From NCBI GenBank assembly GCA_021823305.1, contig JAKAOE010000149.1, positions 1 to 5,664 on the forward strand: 5,664 nt of DNA, in the 5' to 3' direction. Origin of the DNA: Acidobacteriota bacterium. GTDB lineage: Bacteria; Acidobacteriota; Terriglobia; Terriglobales; SCQP01. The position numbers and the translations under genes are program-made. Below the pieces are notes generated by a model. It did no database searches. It was not told where the DNA came from and saw only the letters and a list, made by a program, of their open reading frames with translations. Below are positions 1-5,562 of this stretch, in pieces; position 1 is the first letter of the stretch, and each line of letters begins with the position of its first letter.

Positions 1-516
1 CCGCTTGGGGCCTCGCGCCAGCGCCTGCGCCACCACGCTCAACGGCAGCACCAGCTTCAGCGGATCGTCCAGCAGCCGCAGCGCGCCGAATCGTTCGTAC
101 CAACGCGCCGTCCGCGTATCCTTCGCGTCAATCGCCAGCGCAACCCCGCCAACCTGCGCAGCCACCGCCAGCGCCCGCGCTCCGGCCGCCAGCAAAAGCT
201 CGCCGCCCAACCCCTGCCCCTGGAACTCTAAATCCACCGCCAGCCGCGCCAGCCGGTACACCGGAATCTCGTACTGGCCCAGTCCACGCCGCACGCTGGC
301 CGGAGCTTCGGCAAATTCGATCGCCCCCGGGCTGATCGAATAGAACCCCAGCACCCGCGCGGGCTCCGCCGGCAACCCGGCTATAAACGTTTTCGCGCCG
401 CCGGAAACGTGGTTCTGCCGCGCGTATCGCCGCAGATAGAGGTTCAGGCTGCCGCTGCCGCAATCGAACCGCTCCCGGTCGTGCTGGCGCCCGATCGGCT
501 CCTCGCGCCATTCCAC
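1..516 (-). CDS. TacT-type GNAT acetyltransferase toxin (3' end cut by the window edge)
   Basis: Reading from GTG at 516 toward position 1 gives 172 codons without a stop, so only the last few residues, if any, are missing. The N-terminus has the typical TacT opening: W3, then HDRERFDCG at 12-20 and LNLYL at 24-28. The acetyl-CoA loop is QGQGLG at 99-104, preceded by RLARLAVD at 88-95. The motif-B tyrosine lies in ARWYERFG at 137-144 (Y140). Known TacT enzymes acetylate the free amino group of aminoacyl-tRNA and stop translation; they act in the cytoplasm and are neutralised by a TacA antitoxin, as encoded just upstream. GTG is chosen because it places the conserved W and HDR at the usual distance from the start and lies 7 bases after the antitoxin stop. 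No good Shine-Dalgarno is visible, so translation is probably coupled to the antitoxin. Family assignment is strong; the exact tRNA target cannot be read from sequence. Confidence 0.9.
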   Translation of the reverse strand, partial: MEWREEPIGRQHDRERFDCGSGSLNLYLRRYARQNHVSGGAKTFIAGLPAEPARVLGFYSISPGAIEFAEAPASVRRGLGQYEIPVYRLARLAVDLEFQGQGLGGELLLAAGARALAVAAQVGGVALAIDAKDTRTARWYERFGALRLLDDPLKLVLPLSVVAQALARGPKR

Positions 517-523
517 GCGCTGT

Positions 524-814
524 TCACCCGCGCCCGGCGCGCCTTTGCGCGGCGGCCAGCAACGCCGGCGCCGGCTCGGGCGGGTGTTCCAGCAGCCGCA
601 GCACGCGCACGGAGTCCCGGCGGCTGAGCACGATCCGCTCCGCCCGGTCCACGACGTCGCGCGCCGCCGGCAACGCGTTGCGCAAAATGAAGCTGGTCAA
701 ATCCAGGCGCTCGTAAGCGGCAGCTTGCGCCAGCAGCCGCTTCTCCTGCCGCGTGGCGCGCAGCTCGATCCGGTCTCCGCGCGCCTCGGCCGCCGCCGGG
801 CTTGCTTTCGCCAT
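524..814 (-). CDS. TacA/DUF1778-type ribbon-helix-helix antitoxin
   Basis: A 96-residue protein directly upstream of the TacT-like toxin, in the usual antitoxin-first order. Residues 15-21 (RIELRAT) form the DNA-binding beta strand. Residues 22-36 and 39-55 are the two helices of a ribbon-helix-helix fold, with the characteristic LTSFIL at 39-44. The C-terminal part, from about 59, contains SRRDSVRVLRLLEHPPEP (64-81), the DUF1778 segment that wraps around the acetyltransferase and blocks its acetyl-CoA and substrate sites in known TacAT complexes. The usual phenylalanine before the LL of this segment is replaced by valine-leucine, and the first ~12 residues are an Ala-rich extension. It should both neutralise the toxin and, with it, repress the promoter immediately upstream. 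The start is ATG at 814; no strong Shine-Dalgarno precedes it, which fits the predicted leaderless transcript. Confidence 0.9.
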   Translation of the reverse strand: MAKASPAAAEARGDRIELRATRQEKRLLAQAAAYERLDLTSFILRNALPAARDVVDRAERIVLSRRDSVRVLRLLEHPPEPAPALLAAAQRRAGRG

Positions 815-849
815 GTACGTACTCTATCCGTACGGCTCCAGCCCGTCAA
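815..849 (-). promoter_or_regulatory. Predicted promoter and autorepression operator of the TacAT-like pair
   Basis: On the minus strand, TTGACG (849-844) is followed after 17 bp by TAGAGT (826-821), a good sigma-70 type match. The antitoxin ATG starts only 6 bases after the -10 box, so transcription would begin at or next to the start codon. Two perfect 8-bp palindromes overlap the promoter: CCGTACGG (828-835) in the spacer and GTACGTAC (815-822) over the end of the -10 box and the expected start point. Their centres are 13 bp apart and they share the core GTAC. Tandem small palindromes are what a ribbon-helix-helix antitoxin would be expected to bind. The elements are seen; function is inferred. 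Confidence 0.6.
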
Positions 850-859
850 CCGCCCCTCC

Positions 860-1996
860 CTACCAGAACAGAATGTTCAGCACCACGAACACCGCCATCA
901 CCACCGTCGCCCAGAACCAGGGCTGGCCCCACCAGGCGACCGGCTCTTCCGCCAGCACCGCCGCCGCGGCCGACGCCGCCCCCTCGCCGCCGCCGGCGGC
1001 CGCGGCGCCGGCCAGCGCCGGTTTGACGCGCCACACCAGCCCCGCCAACTCGCTTTCCGGCTTGGGCTTGGTCATATAACTCACGATCACGGTCACGCCG
1101 ACGCAGATGCACCAGCTCCACAGCCCCTGGAACATGTCCTGCGCCATCGCCTGCGCGTGCCGCGACAGCGCCACGTAGGCCAGCGCCGAGGGCTGGAACC
1201 GCACCCACAGCCACATCCCGATGGACGAGCCCATCCCCGCCAGCAGCCCCCAGAACCCGCCCGCCGCCGTGCACCGCTTCCACAGCATGCCCAGCAGCAC
1301 CGTGCCGAACAGCGGCGCGATGAAGAAGCTGAACAGCGCCTGTACGTAGTCCATGATGCTGCGGAAATCCATCACCAGGTACGCCGTCCCGATGCTGACG
1401 ATCACCCCGATCACCGTGCACCACCGCCCCATCGCCACGCAGTGCCGGTCGCTCGCCCCGCGGTTCATCAGCGGGCGGTAGATGTCCCACGTCCACACCG
1501 TCGCGAACGCGCTCACGTTGCCCGCCATGCCCGACATGAAGCCCGCGATCAGCGCCACCACCCCCAGCCCCAGCAGCCCCGGCCCGCAGTAGCGCGCCAG
1601 CATCAGCGGCAGCACTTCGTTGTAGTTGTGCGCCGCCCCCGCCGCGTTCGCGCCCACCAATTTGTAGGGCAGCACCGCCAGCCCCAGCAGGCCGGGCAGG
1701 ATCACGATCAGCGGCACGAACATCTTGAACGCCGCGCCGATGATCGGCGCCAGCTTGGCCGCCCGCAAATCCTTCGCCGTCAGCAGCCGCTGCACCACCA
1801 GGAAGTCCGTCGTCCAATAGCCGAACGACACCACGAACCCCAGCCCGAAGACGATCCCCACCCAGTTGATCCCCATCGGGTTGTTCCGGAACGAGCCCAG
1901 CGTGCTCCACAAATGCACGTAGGCCGGCCCGGCGTTGTGCGCGATCCGCGCCCGCAGGTTGTGCCAGCCGCCGACCTCGATCATGCCTGCCAACAA
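860..1996 (-). pseudogene. Sodium:solute symporter (SSS family, SGLT-like), 5'-truncated
   Basis: The open frame encodes about 378 residues, where SSS transporters of the sugar type usually have about 530-580. Clear family signatures are present: VGGW at 8-11, FGYWTTDFLVVQR at 58-70 (the SSS signature region), the motif ending in TWDIYRP at 169-175, and a C-terminus ending in LNILFW. About eight membrane segments can be placed (roughly 41-60, 84-110, 140-165, 192-210, 218-237, 243-263, 290-307, 358-377), with an Ala/Gly-rich loop at about 325-350. The N-terminal ~170-200 residues are absent, including the helix that supplies half of the sodium site in this fold. Family-like sequence begins at about 1996. 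Upstream, the frame continues only 12 unrelated codons to a TGA at 2035-2033, and no other frame continues the protein. The only starts are TTG codons at 1996 and 1993 or an internal ATG at 1984. It is therefore called a remnant and is unlikely to transport. Confidence 0.8.
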
Positions 1997-2113
1997 CTCG
2001 CACCGGCCGCCCTCATCAGGCGCTCGGCTACCTCAGTTCCTCCAAAAACTGCAACCCGGTGCTTCCGGCAGTGCCCCCGATGTGAAACGCATCTACTGGA
2101 CGAGTACAAAGTA
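1997..2113. other. Junction region between the symporter remnant and the right-hand cassette
   Basis: This stretch separates two divergently oriented groups. It begins exactly where symporter coding similarity stops and ends at the TTGACA box. I see no gene, tRNA or clear inverted repeat in it, and no recognisable insertion-sequence end. A small plus-strand frame ending in TGA at 2115-2117 has no family resemblance. On the minus strand there is a GGAGGAAC stretch (about 2039-2046) with no properly spaced start codon serving the remnant. Confidence 0.4.
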
Positions 2114-2143
2114 TTGACATGCGCCCCCCGGGGGGGGTAGTCT
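2114..2143 (+). promoter_or_regulatory. Predicted promoter with a C6G8 spacer
   Basis: A perfect TTGACA (2114-2119) is followed after 18 bp by TAGTCT (2138-2143), a weaker -10 box matching at the first, second and last positions. Seven bases later comes the ATG of the thioredoxin-like gene, so the transcript would be leaderless or nearly so; no Shine-Dalgarno is otherwise present. Most of the spacer is six C (2124-2129) followed by eight G (2130-2137). Spacer length sets promoter strength, so slippage in the G run could switch expression. The -35 box is clear; the -10 box and the switching idea are inference. Confidence 0.5.
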
Positions 2144-2150
2144 TGCCGCA

Positions 2151-2618
2151 ATGGCCGCCCCCTCCCAGGCGAGGATACTGGTTGCGGTGCTTGTAATCGG
2201 CGCCTTGGCGCTCTTGATCACCGACGCGTTGTTCTACAGGCAAAACAGAGATCTCCGCGCCGAGGTCTCCGAAGGGCGAACCCTGCTGCCTCGGATTGGC
2301 GAGCGCATGCCCGCCCTCCGGGGCGTGGGCGTGAGCGGCAAACCCCTGAGCATCCGCTACGGCGCTGGTCGCAAGCAGCTCCTGCTTTTCGCCTTCTCAA
2401 CCCAATGCGAGATTTGCGACATGAACTGGCCCGGGTGGCGTGCCCTCCTGGGCCGCTTGGATCTGGGCAGGTTCCGGCCTGTCTTCGTCAGCGTCGCCCC
2501 CGATCTAACCAGGGCCGACGTCGAGGCCTATGGGATCGGTCGGTTCCCTGTCTTCAAGCAACTCGACCCGAGCGATCTAGTCGCCTACAACATCCAAATT
2601 GACACCCGAGGTGATTGA
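2151..2618 (+). CDS. Membrane-anchored thioredoxin-like (TlpA/redoxin-type) protein, frameshifted
   Basis: The uninterrupted frame codes for 155 residues. Residues about 8-27 are a hydrophobic anchor after a short basic N-terminus, placing the rest outside the cytoplasmic membrane. A linker follows, then IGERMP at 49-54, the usual start of an AhpC/TSA-type domain. The active site FAFSTQCEICDMNW (80-93) holds the CXXC pair C86 and C89. The frame then ends at TGA 2616-2618, before the cis-Pro loop and last strands of the fold. The missing part lies immediately downstream in the +1 frame (separate entry). Removing one A from the AAA at 2596-2598 gives YNIQLTPEVIEIS, the expected cis-Pro motif, and a 222-residue protein ending at 2820. 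As written, the product lacks part of its fold and is probably inactive unless the extra base is a sequencing error. The likely role of the intact form is disulfide reduction, formation or isomerisation outside the cytoplasm, plausibly on the cysteine-rich peptide encoded next. It is first in a three-gene same-strand run. Confidence 0.8.
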   Translation: MAAPSQARILVAVLVIGALALLITDALFYRQNRDLRAEVSEGRTLLPRIGERMPALRGVGVSGKPLSIRYGAGRKQLLLFAFSTQCEICDMNWPGWRALLGRLDLGRFRPVFVSVAPDLTRADVEAYGIGRFPVFKQLDPSDLVAYNIQIDTRGD

Positions 2619-2820
2619 AATCAGCCCGCGAGGCATCGTTCGGCGCGCATGGCTGGGCGGCGTCGGGACGCAAGGGCTGGACGCTCTGGCTCGCGCGCTC
2701 GGCATCTCGCCAGGGGCGTTGGCGACGCCGCGCGCCCCGGTGCGCGCCGGGCAAGGTGGGCGCGGAGAGTTGAAGTTTGGGGTGCCCGGGGCGGGCGGCC
2801 GCGCGCCCTACCCACACTAA
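2596..2820 (+). pseudogene. Detached C-terminal part of the thioredoxin-like protein (+1 frame)
   Basis: In the frame starting at 2602 the sequence reads TPEVIEISPRGIVRRAW and continues LGGVGTQGLDALARALG. This is the classic end of a TlpA-like domain: TP with the cis-proline, a hydrophobic strand, S-P-x-G-x-V turn, strand and final helix. It has no start codon of its own with a ribosome binding site (only TTG at 2599), so it is read as the separated tail of the gene that starts at 2151. After the final helix, about 37 further residues rich in Gly, Pro, Ala and Arg run to TAA at 2818-2820. These have no counterpart that I recognise in the family. Confidence 0.75.
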
Positions 2821-2823
2821 TTC

Positions 2824-2835
2824 CAACCCGGGTTG
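2824..2835. repeat. 12-bp perfect palindrome before the peptide gene
   Basis: CAACCCGGGTTG reads the same on both strands and lies in the 31-bp gap between the thioredoxin-like gene and the peptide gene, seven bases before the Shine-Dalgarno. It could be a protein site or a small hairpin (CAAC/GTTG stem with a CCGG loop) near the ribosome binding site. In GC-rich DNA a palindrome of this size can arise by chance. Confidence 0.35.
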
Positions 2836-2841
2836 CTCGAT

Positions 2842-2850
2842 GGAGGTGAG
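2842..2850 (+). promoter_or_regulatory. Strong Shine-Dalgarno of the peptide gene
   Basis: GGAGGTGAG is a near-perfect complement to the 16S rRNA tail. The GGAGG core (2842-2846) lies 5 bases before ATG 2852, which settles that start over the in-frame ATG at 2840 that overlaps the site. It is the only strong Shine-Dalgarno I see for any gene start in this window, suggesting high peptide synthesis. Confidence 0.85.
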
Positions 2851-2851
2851 T

Positions 2852-3088
2852 ATGAAAAGCGCGAAGAACTTGGCCGGTCCCGCGGCCCTTGCCGTCGCCG
2901 CCTTTTTTGCACTCGTTGTAGGCCTCTCCGCGACCCAGCTCAGCGCCCCAACGGCGCCAGTGCGCGCCGTTGCGGCTAGCCCGATGGGATGCGTCGACTA
3001 CCTCTGTACATTCGACACCGACTGCTACGGTACCGGATTCGGGTGTAATTCCTGCGCCAGTGACGGGCGCTGCGGTATCATCCGGTAG
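2852..3088 (+). CDS. Secreted six-cysteine, knottin-like peptide precursor
   Basis: A 78-residue product, not recognised as a named family. Residues 1-6 (MKSAKN) are basic, about 7-27 are hydrophobic, and cleavage could follow AVAA at 39-42 or lie near A32, so this looks like a Sec signal peptide or single anchor. The mature part would be about 36 residues. It contains six cysteines at 47, 52, 58, 65, 68 and 74, spaced C-X4-C-X5-C-X6-C-X2-C-X6-C, with CTFDTDC at 52-58 and DGRCG at 71-75. The C-xx-D-x-D-C ... C-x-x-C ... G-x-C-G arrangement resembles inhibitor cystine knots (for example squash-type inhibitors), but this is pattern similarity only. It follows the thioredoxin-like gene by 31 bp and precedes the permease gene by 71 bp on the same strand. 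An even cysteine number, export signal and thioredoxin-like neighbour argue for a disulfide-bonded extracytoplasmic product. Alternatives are a signal peptide-like factor, a toxin or bacteriocin, or a small structural protein. Confidence 0.8.
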   Translation: MKSAKNLAGPAALAVAAFFALVVGLSATQLSAPTAPVRAVAASPMGCVDYLCTFDTDCYGTGFGCNSCASDGRCGIIR

Positions 3089-3106
3089 CAACTTCCGAGG
3101 CAACGT

Positions 3107-3138
3107 GCGGCGGCGTGCCCCCTCCGGGCCGCCGCCGC
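3107..3138 (+). ncRNA. GC-rich intercistronic hairpin
   Basis: The RNA can fold into a 13-bp stem: 3107-3115 pairs with 3130-3138 and 3117-3120 pairs with 3126-3129, with one bulged T at 3116 and a CCTCC loop (3121-3125). It lies 18 bases after the peptide stop and 21 bases before the permease ATG. No T run follows, so it is not a standard intrinsic terminator. It more likely stabilises the 3' end of the upstream message or lowers permease expression relative to the peptide. Confidence 0.55.
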
Positions 3139-3159
3139 GGACCTCGGGCTGTAGCCGCT

Positions 3160-5562
3160 ATGCTTCAGTCACTGCGCCGCCTGCGGAGCCGGCCGCTCGC
3201 GAGTTTGCTGATCGTCGCCCTGGTTGGCGTCGGCGTGTCTGCGGCTGAGTCGGCCTTGGCGCCGACCTGGGCGGCGAAGTGGGCCCCACCCCCCTTCGTG
3301 CGGCCGCGCGAACTGCTGCTAGCTTTGGTTCCCGGCGGGCGCTGGCCAGCGGACCGCATCACGGGCGCGGAGTTCCAGCGCCTTAGGGCGGGCGAGGGAC
3401 GCCTCCTGAGCGGCGCCGGCTACTTCGGTCCTCCCGATCGTGGGGATCTCTGGGTTGTTGGCGGACGCGCGCTTACACTCGAATCGCAACCCGCCTCGCC
3501 GGGGCTATTCCGAACGCTCGGGGTTGCACTGGTGGGCGGGGTCACACGCGCGGCATGCAAGGTTCGCTGCGTCGTGGTCAGCCGCCGCTTTGCCGCGGCC
3601 CGATTCGGAAGCTCGAGGAGTGCGCTCGGGCACTGGGTCGCGCCAGCCGACCGGCCGCGTGAACGTTGGCGCGTGGCGGCGGTCCTGCCCCGGAACTTCG
3701 ATCAGGCGGCGGACACTTTCGGCGGGAGCGCCGACATTTGGGAGGTCAGCACCGAGCCCTGTGCACGCTGCCTGGTCTCGATGGTCGGTCGCCTTGCGCC
3801 GCGCGCGCCCGTACGCGCGGCGGATGCTGCGCTGGCGGCCACGGCGGCGCGGCTGGTCGGCTCGCGCGCCCCCGGAGGGCCGGCGGCGCGTTGGGTACGG
3901 TTGCAGAGCTGGCAGCCCGGCAGGGCCGGGCTGCTCGCGGCGCTACCCGCCCTGTGGTGCCTCGCGGGGGTGATCGTCCTCGGCGTGGGTGCCAGCATCC
4001 TCGCCCTCTTCGCTGCCGAAGCCCACCGGCGGTCGGTGCAGACCGAAATTCACATTGCCCTTGGGGCAACTCCTCGCAAGCTGGCGGTTCGGCATGCCCG
4101 CGAGATCGCCCCGCTGGCGGTGGCGGCGGGCGTCGCGGCGTGGCTGGCCTCGCTAGCCGCTTTGGCGGCGCTGGAGCGAAGCGATGCCCTGCCACGACAA
4201 GTCCACATGTCGCTGGTCCGGTTGGCACCCACTGCGGCGACCCCGACGGCGGCCGCAGCCCTGATCGCCGCCGGTGCGGCGGCGCTAATACTATTGGACT
4301 GGCTGGGCCAGGCGATAGGAAGGCCGCGGATCGCTGCTAAACGCACCGCGCCCGTGGCGGCGAACTGGCACGCGGCGGTTGTCGTCGGGCAGGGCGCAAC
4401 AGCGACCGCTCTCCTCGTTCTCGCGATGCTGTTCTGGCGGGCCCTGAGCAACTATCTGCATGTCAGCCCGGGCCTGCGCCCCTCGAACACGTTTTCTTTG
4501 CGAGTGACGCTGCCCGATTCGGTTGACGTGGACGCGGTGCCGGGGCGAGCGAGCCCGGCGGCTAGTTTTTTCGCGGCCGTCAATCGGCGCCTTGGTGGGC
4601 TGCCGGGCGTGGCTGCGGTCGGCGAAAGCGATCAGCCTCCCCTCCGGGCGTTTCGGGCGCTGCCGGTTGGCGCCCCCCTCGCGGCGTTCTGGTATTCGCG
4701 CGTCACAGGTATCGGGGGGGCTTACTGGCAGGCGCTCGGCGTGAGGGTGTTGGCGGGGCGGCGCTTCGACCTGCGCGACCACCCGGGCCCGGCCACGGTA
4801 GCGATCGTCAATTCCAGCGCCGCGCGAGCGCTGTTCCCCCGGGAATCGCCAATAGGGGGGCGAATACACCTCCCGGTCTGCCGGACCGACGTGGGCTGCC
4901 GCGTGGTCGGCGAGGTCGCCGACATCCGCAGCCGGGATCTCTGGGCACCGCCCACGCCGCAGATTTACCTCCCGATGCAGCAGGTCGCAAGCCTTGACAT
5001 GACCGTCGTCGTGAGGTTCCTCGGGCCGGTGCCCGCAGCACGGGCGGCGGATATCCTCCGCGAGGCGGTGATGCGCGTCCCTCCGCCGCAGGGCGCCACC
5101 CCGGCTGGGTTCGCAGTCGGTGAGCCGGTGGCGTTGCGCCTACAGCTTGCACGGTTGCGTCAGCCGGCACGCGCGCGCCTTTGGGCGGCAGCGGTGTTCG
5201 GCGGGCTCGCCCTGCTGGCCGCTCTGTCCGGCATCTATGGCGTGACACGCGAGATTTGCGCGGCGCGGCAGGCGGAGTTTGGGGTGAGGCTCGCGCTTGG
5301 CGCGAGCCCTGCCCAGGCGGGCTGGGAGGCGCTGCGCAGGCCGTTGACTTGGGCAGCCGTGGGCGTCGGTGCTGGCACGGTGATCGCACAACTGCTGGGT
5401 CGCGCGCTCGCAGCGGTGCTCTATGGCGTCCGGCCAAGTACGCCAACCGCATTGGCGGTGGCGGCGGCGGCAGTCCTGGTCGGCGCGGCCGCAGCGGCCT
5501 TGCCCGCAGGGGTTGCGGCTGCGAGGGCTTGTCCGGCCGACGTCCTGCGGCACGGCGCCTGA
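3160..5562 (+). CDS. ADOP-like duplicated FtsX/MacB-type permease
   Basis: An 800-residue membrane protein built from two similar halves. Half 1: membrane segment about 12-30, a MacB-like extracytoplasmic domain to about 255 with LFRTLGV at 116-122, then FtsX segments at about 258-285, 318-340 and 365-387. Half 2: segment 405-428, a second MacB-like domain with YWQALGVRVLAGRRF at 522-536, then FtsX segments about 674-696, 728-750 and 763-788, ending ARACPADVLRHGA like other family members. This matches acidobacterial duplicated orphan permeases, whose function is mostly unknown; FtsX/MacB relatives normally need an ATPase, and none is encoded here. The ATG at 3160 is preferred over an in-frame GTG at 3115 because it gives the usual LRRLRSRP opening and the GTG lies inside a hairpin; the Shine-Dalgarno is poor. 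The extracytoplasmic domains contain close cysteine pairs: C133/C137, C201/C204 (CARC) and C574/C580. It probably works with the peptide and thioredoxin-like protein encoded upstream. Confidence 0.85.
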   Translation: MLQSLRRLRSRPLASLLIVALVGVGVSAAESALAPTWAAKWAPPPFVRPRELLLALVPGGRWPADRITGAEFQRLRAGEGRLLSGAGYFGPPDRGDLWVVGGRALTLESQPASPGLFRTLGVALVGGVTRAACKVRCVVVSRRFAAARFGSSRSALGHWVAPADRPRERWRVAAVLPRNFDQAADTFGGSADIWEVSTEPCARCLVSMVGRLAPRAPVRAADAALAATAARLVGSRAPGGPAARWVRLQSWQPGRAGLLAALPALWCLAGVIVLGVGASILALFAAEAHRRSVQTEIHIALGATPRKLAVRHAREIAPLAVAAGVAAWLASLAALAALERSDALPRQVHMSLVRLAPTAATPTAAAALIAAGAAALILLDWLGQAIGRPRIAAKRTAPVAANWHAAVVVGQGATATALLVLAMLFWRALSNYLHVSPGLRPSNTFSLRVTLPDSVDVDAVPGRASPAASFFAAVNRRLGGLPGVAAVGESDQPPLRAFRALPVGAPLAAFWYSRVTGIGGAYWQALGVRVLAGRRFDLRDHPGPATVAIVNSSAARALFPRESPIGGRIHLPVCRTDVGCRVVGEVADIRSRDLWAPPTPQIYLPMQQVASLDMTVVVRFLGPVPAARAADILREAVMRVPPPQGATPAGFAVGEPVALRLQLARLRQPARARLWAAAVFGGLALLAALSGIYGVTREICAARQAEFGVRLALGASPAQAGWEALRRPLTWAAVGVGAGTVIAQLLGRALAAVLYGVRPSTPTALAVAAAAVLVGAAAAALPAGVAAARACPADVLRHGA

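Noticed and set aside
128..511. 127-residue minus-strand frame starting at ATG 511
   Set aside because: The frame starting at GTG 516 carries all the TacT motifs over the same bases; this one is an out-of-frame shadow.
846..2003. 385-residue minus-strand frame over the symporter
   Set aside because: Gly/Arg-rich shadow. The frame ending at 860 has the membrane segments and SSS motifs.
545..2140. 531-residue plus-strand open frame
   Set aside because: It is antisense to the antitoxin and symporter, is rich in His, Arg, Pro and Gln as expected of a GC-rich shadow frame, and has no family motif.
2028..2243. Minus-strand frame upstream of the symporter, considered as its missing N-terminus in another frame
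   Set aside because: It is soluble and charged, shows no symporter helices, and overlaps the thioredoxin-like gene and its promoter.
2840..2842. ATG 2840 as the peptide start
   Set aside because: It overlaps the Shine-Dalgarno that is ideally spaced for ATG 2852, and it would add MEVS before the basic signal-peptide start.
2621..3103. 160-residue minus-strand frame opposite the peptide gene
   Set aside because: Arg-rich shadow; the plus strand carries a strong Shine-Dalgarno, signal peptide and patterned cysteines.
3115..3117. GTG 3115 as the permease start
   Set aside because: It lies within the stem of the hairpin and adds a Pro/Arg-rich stretch not expected before the LRRLRSRP opening.
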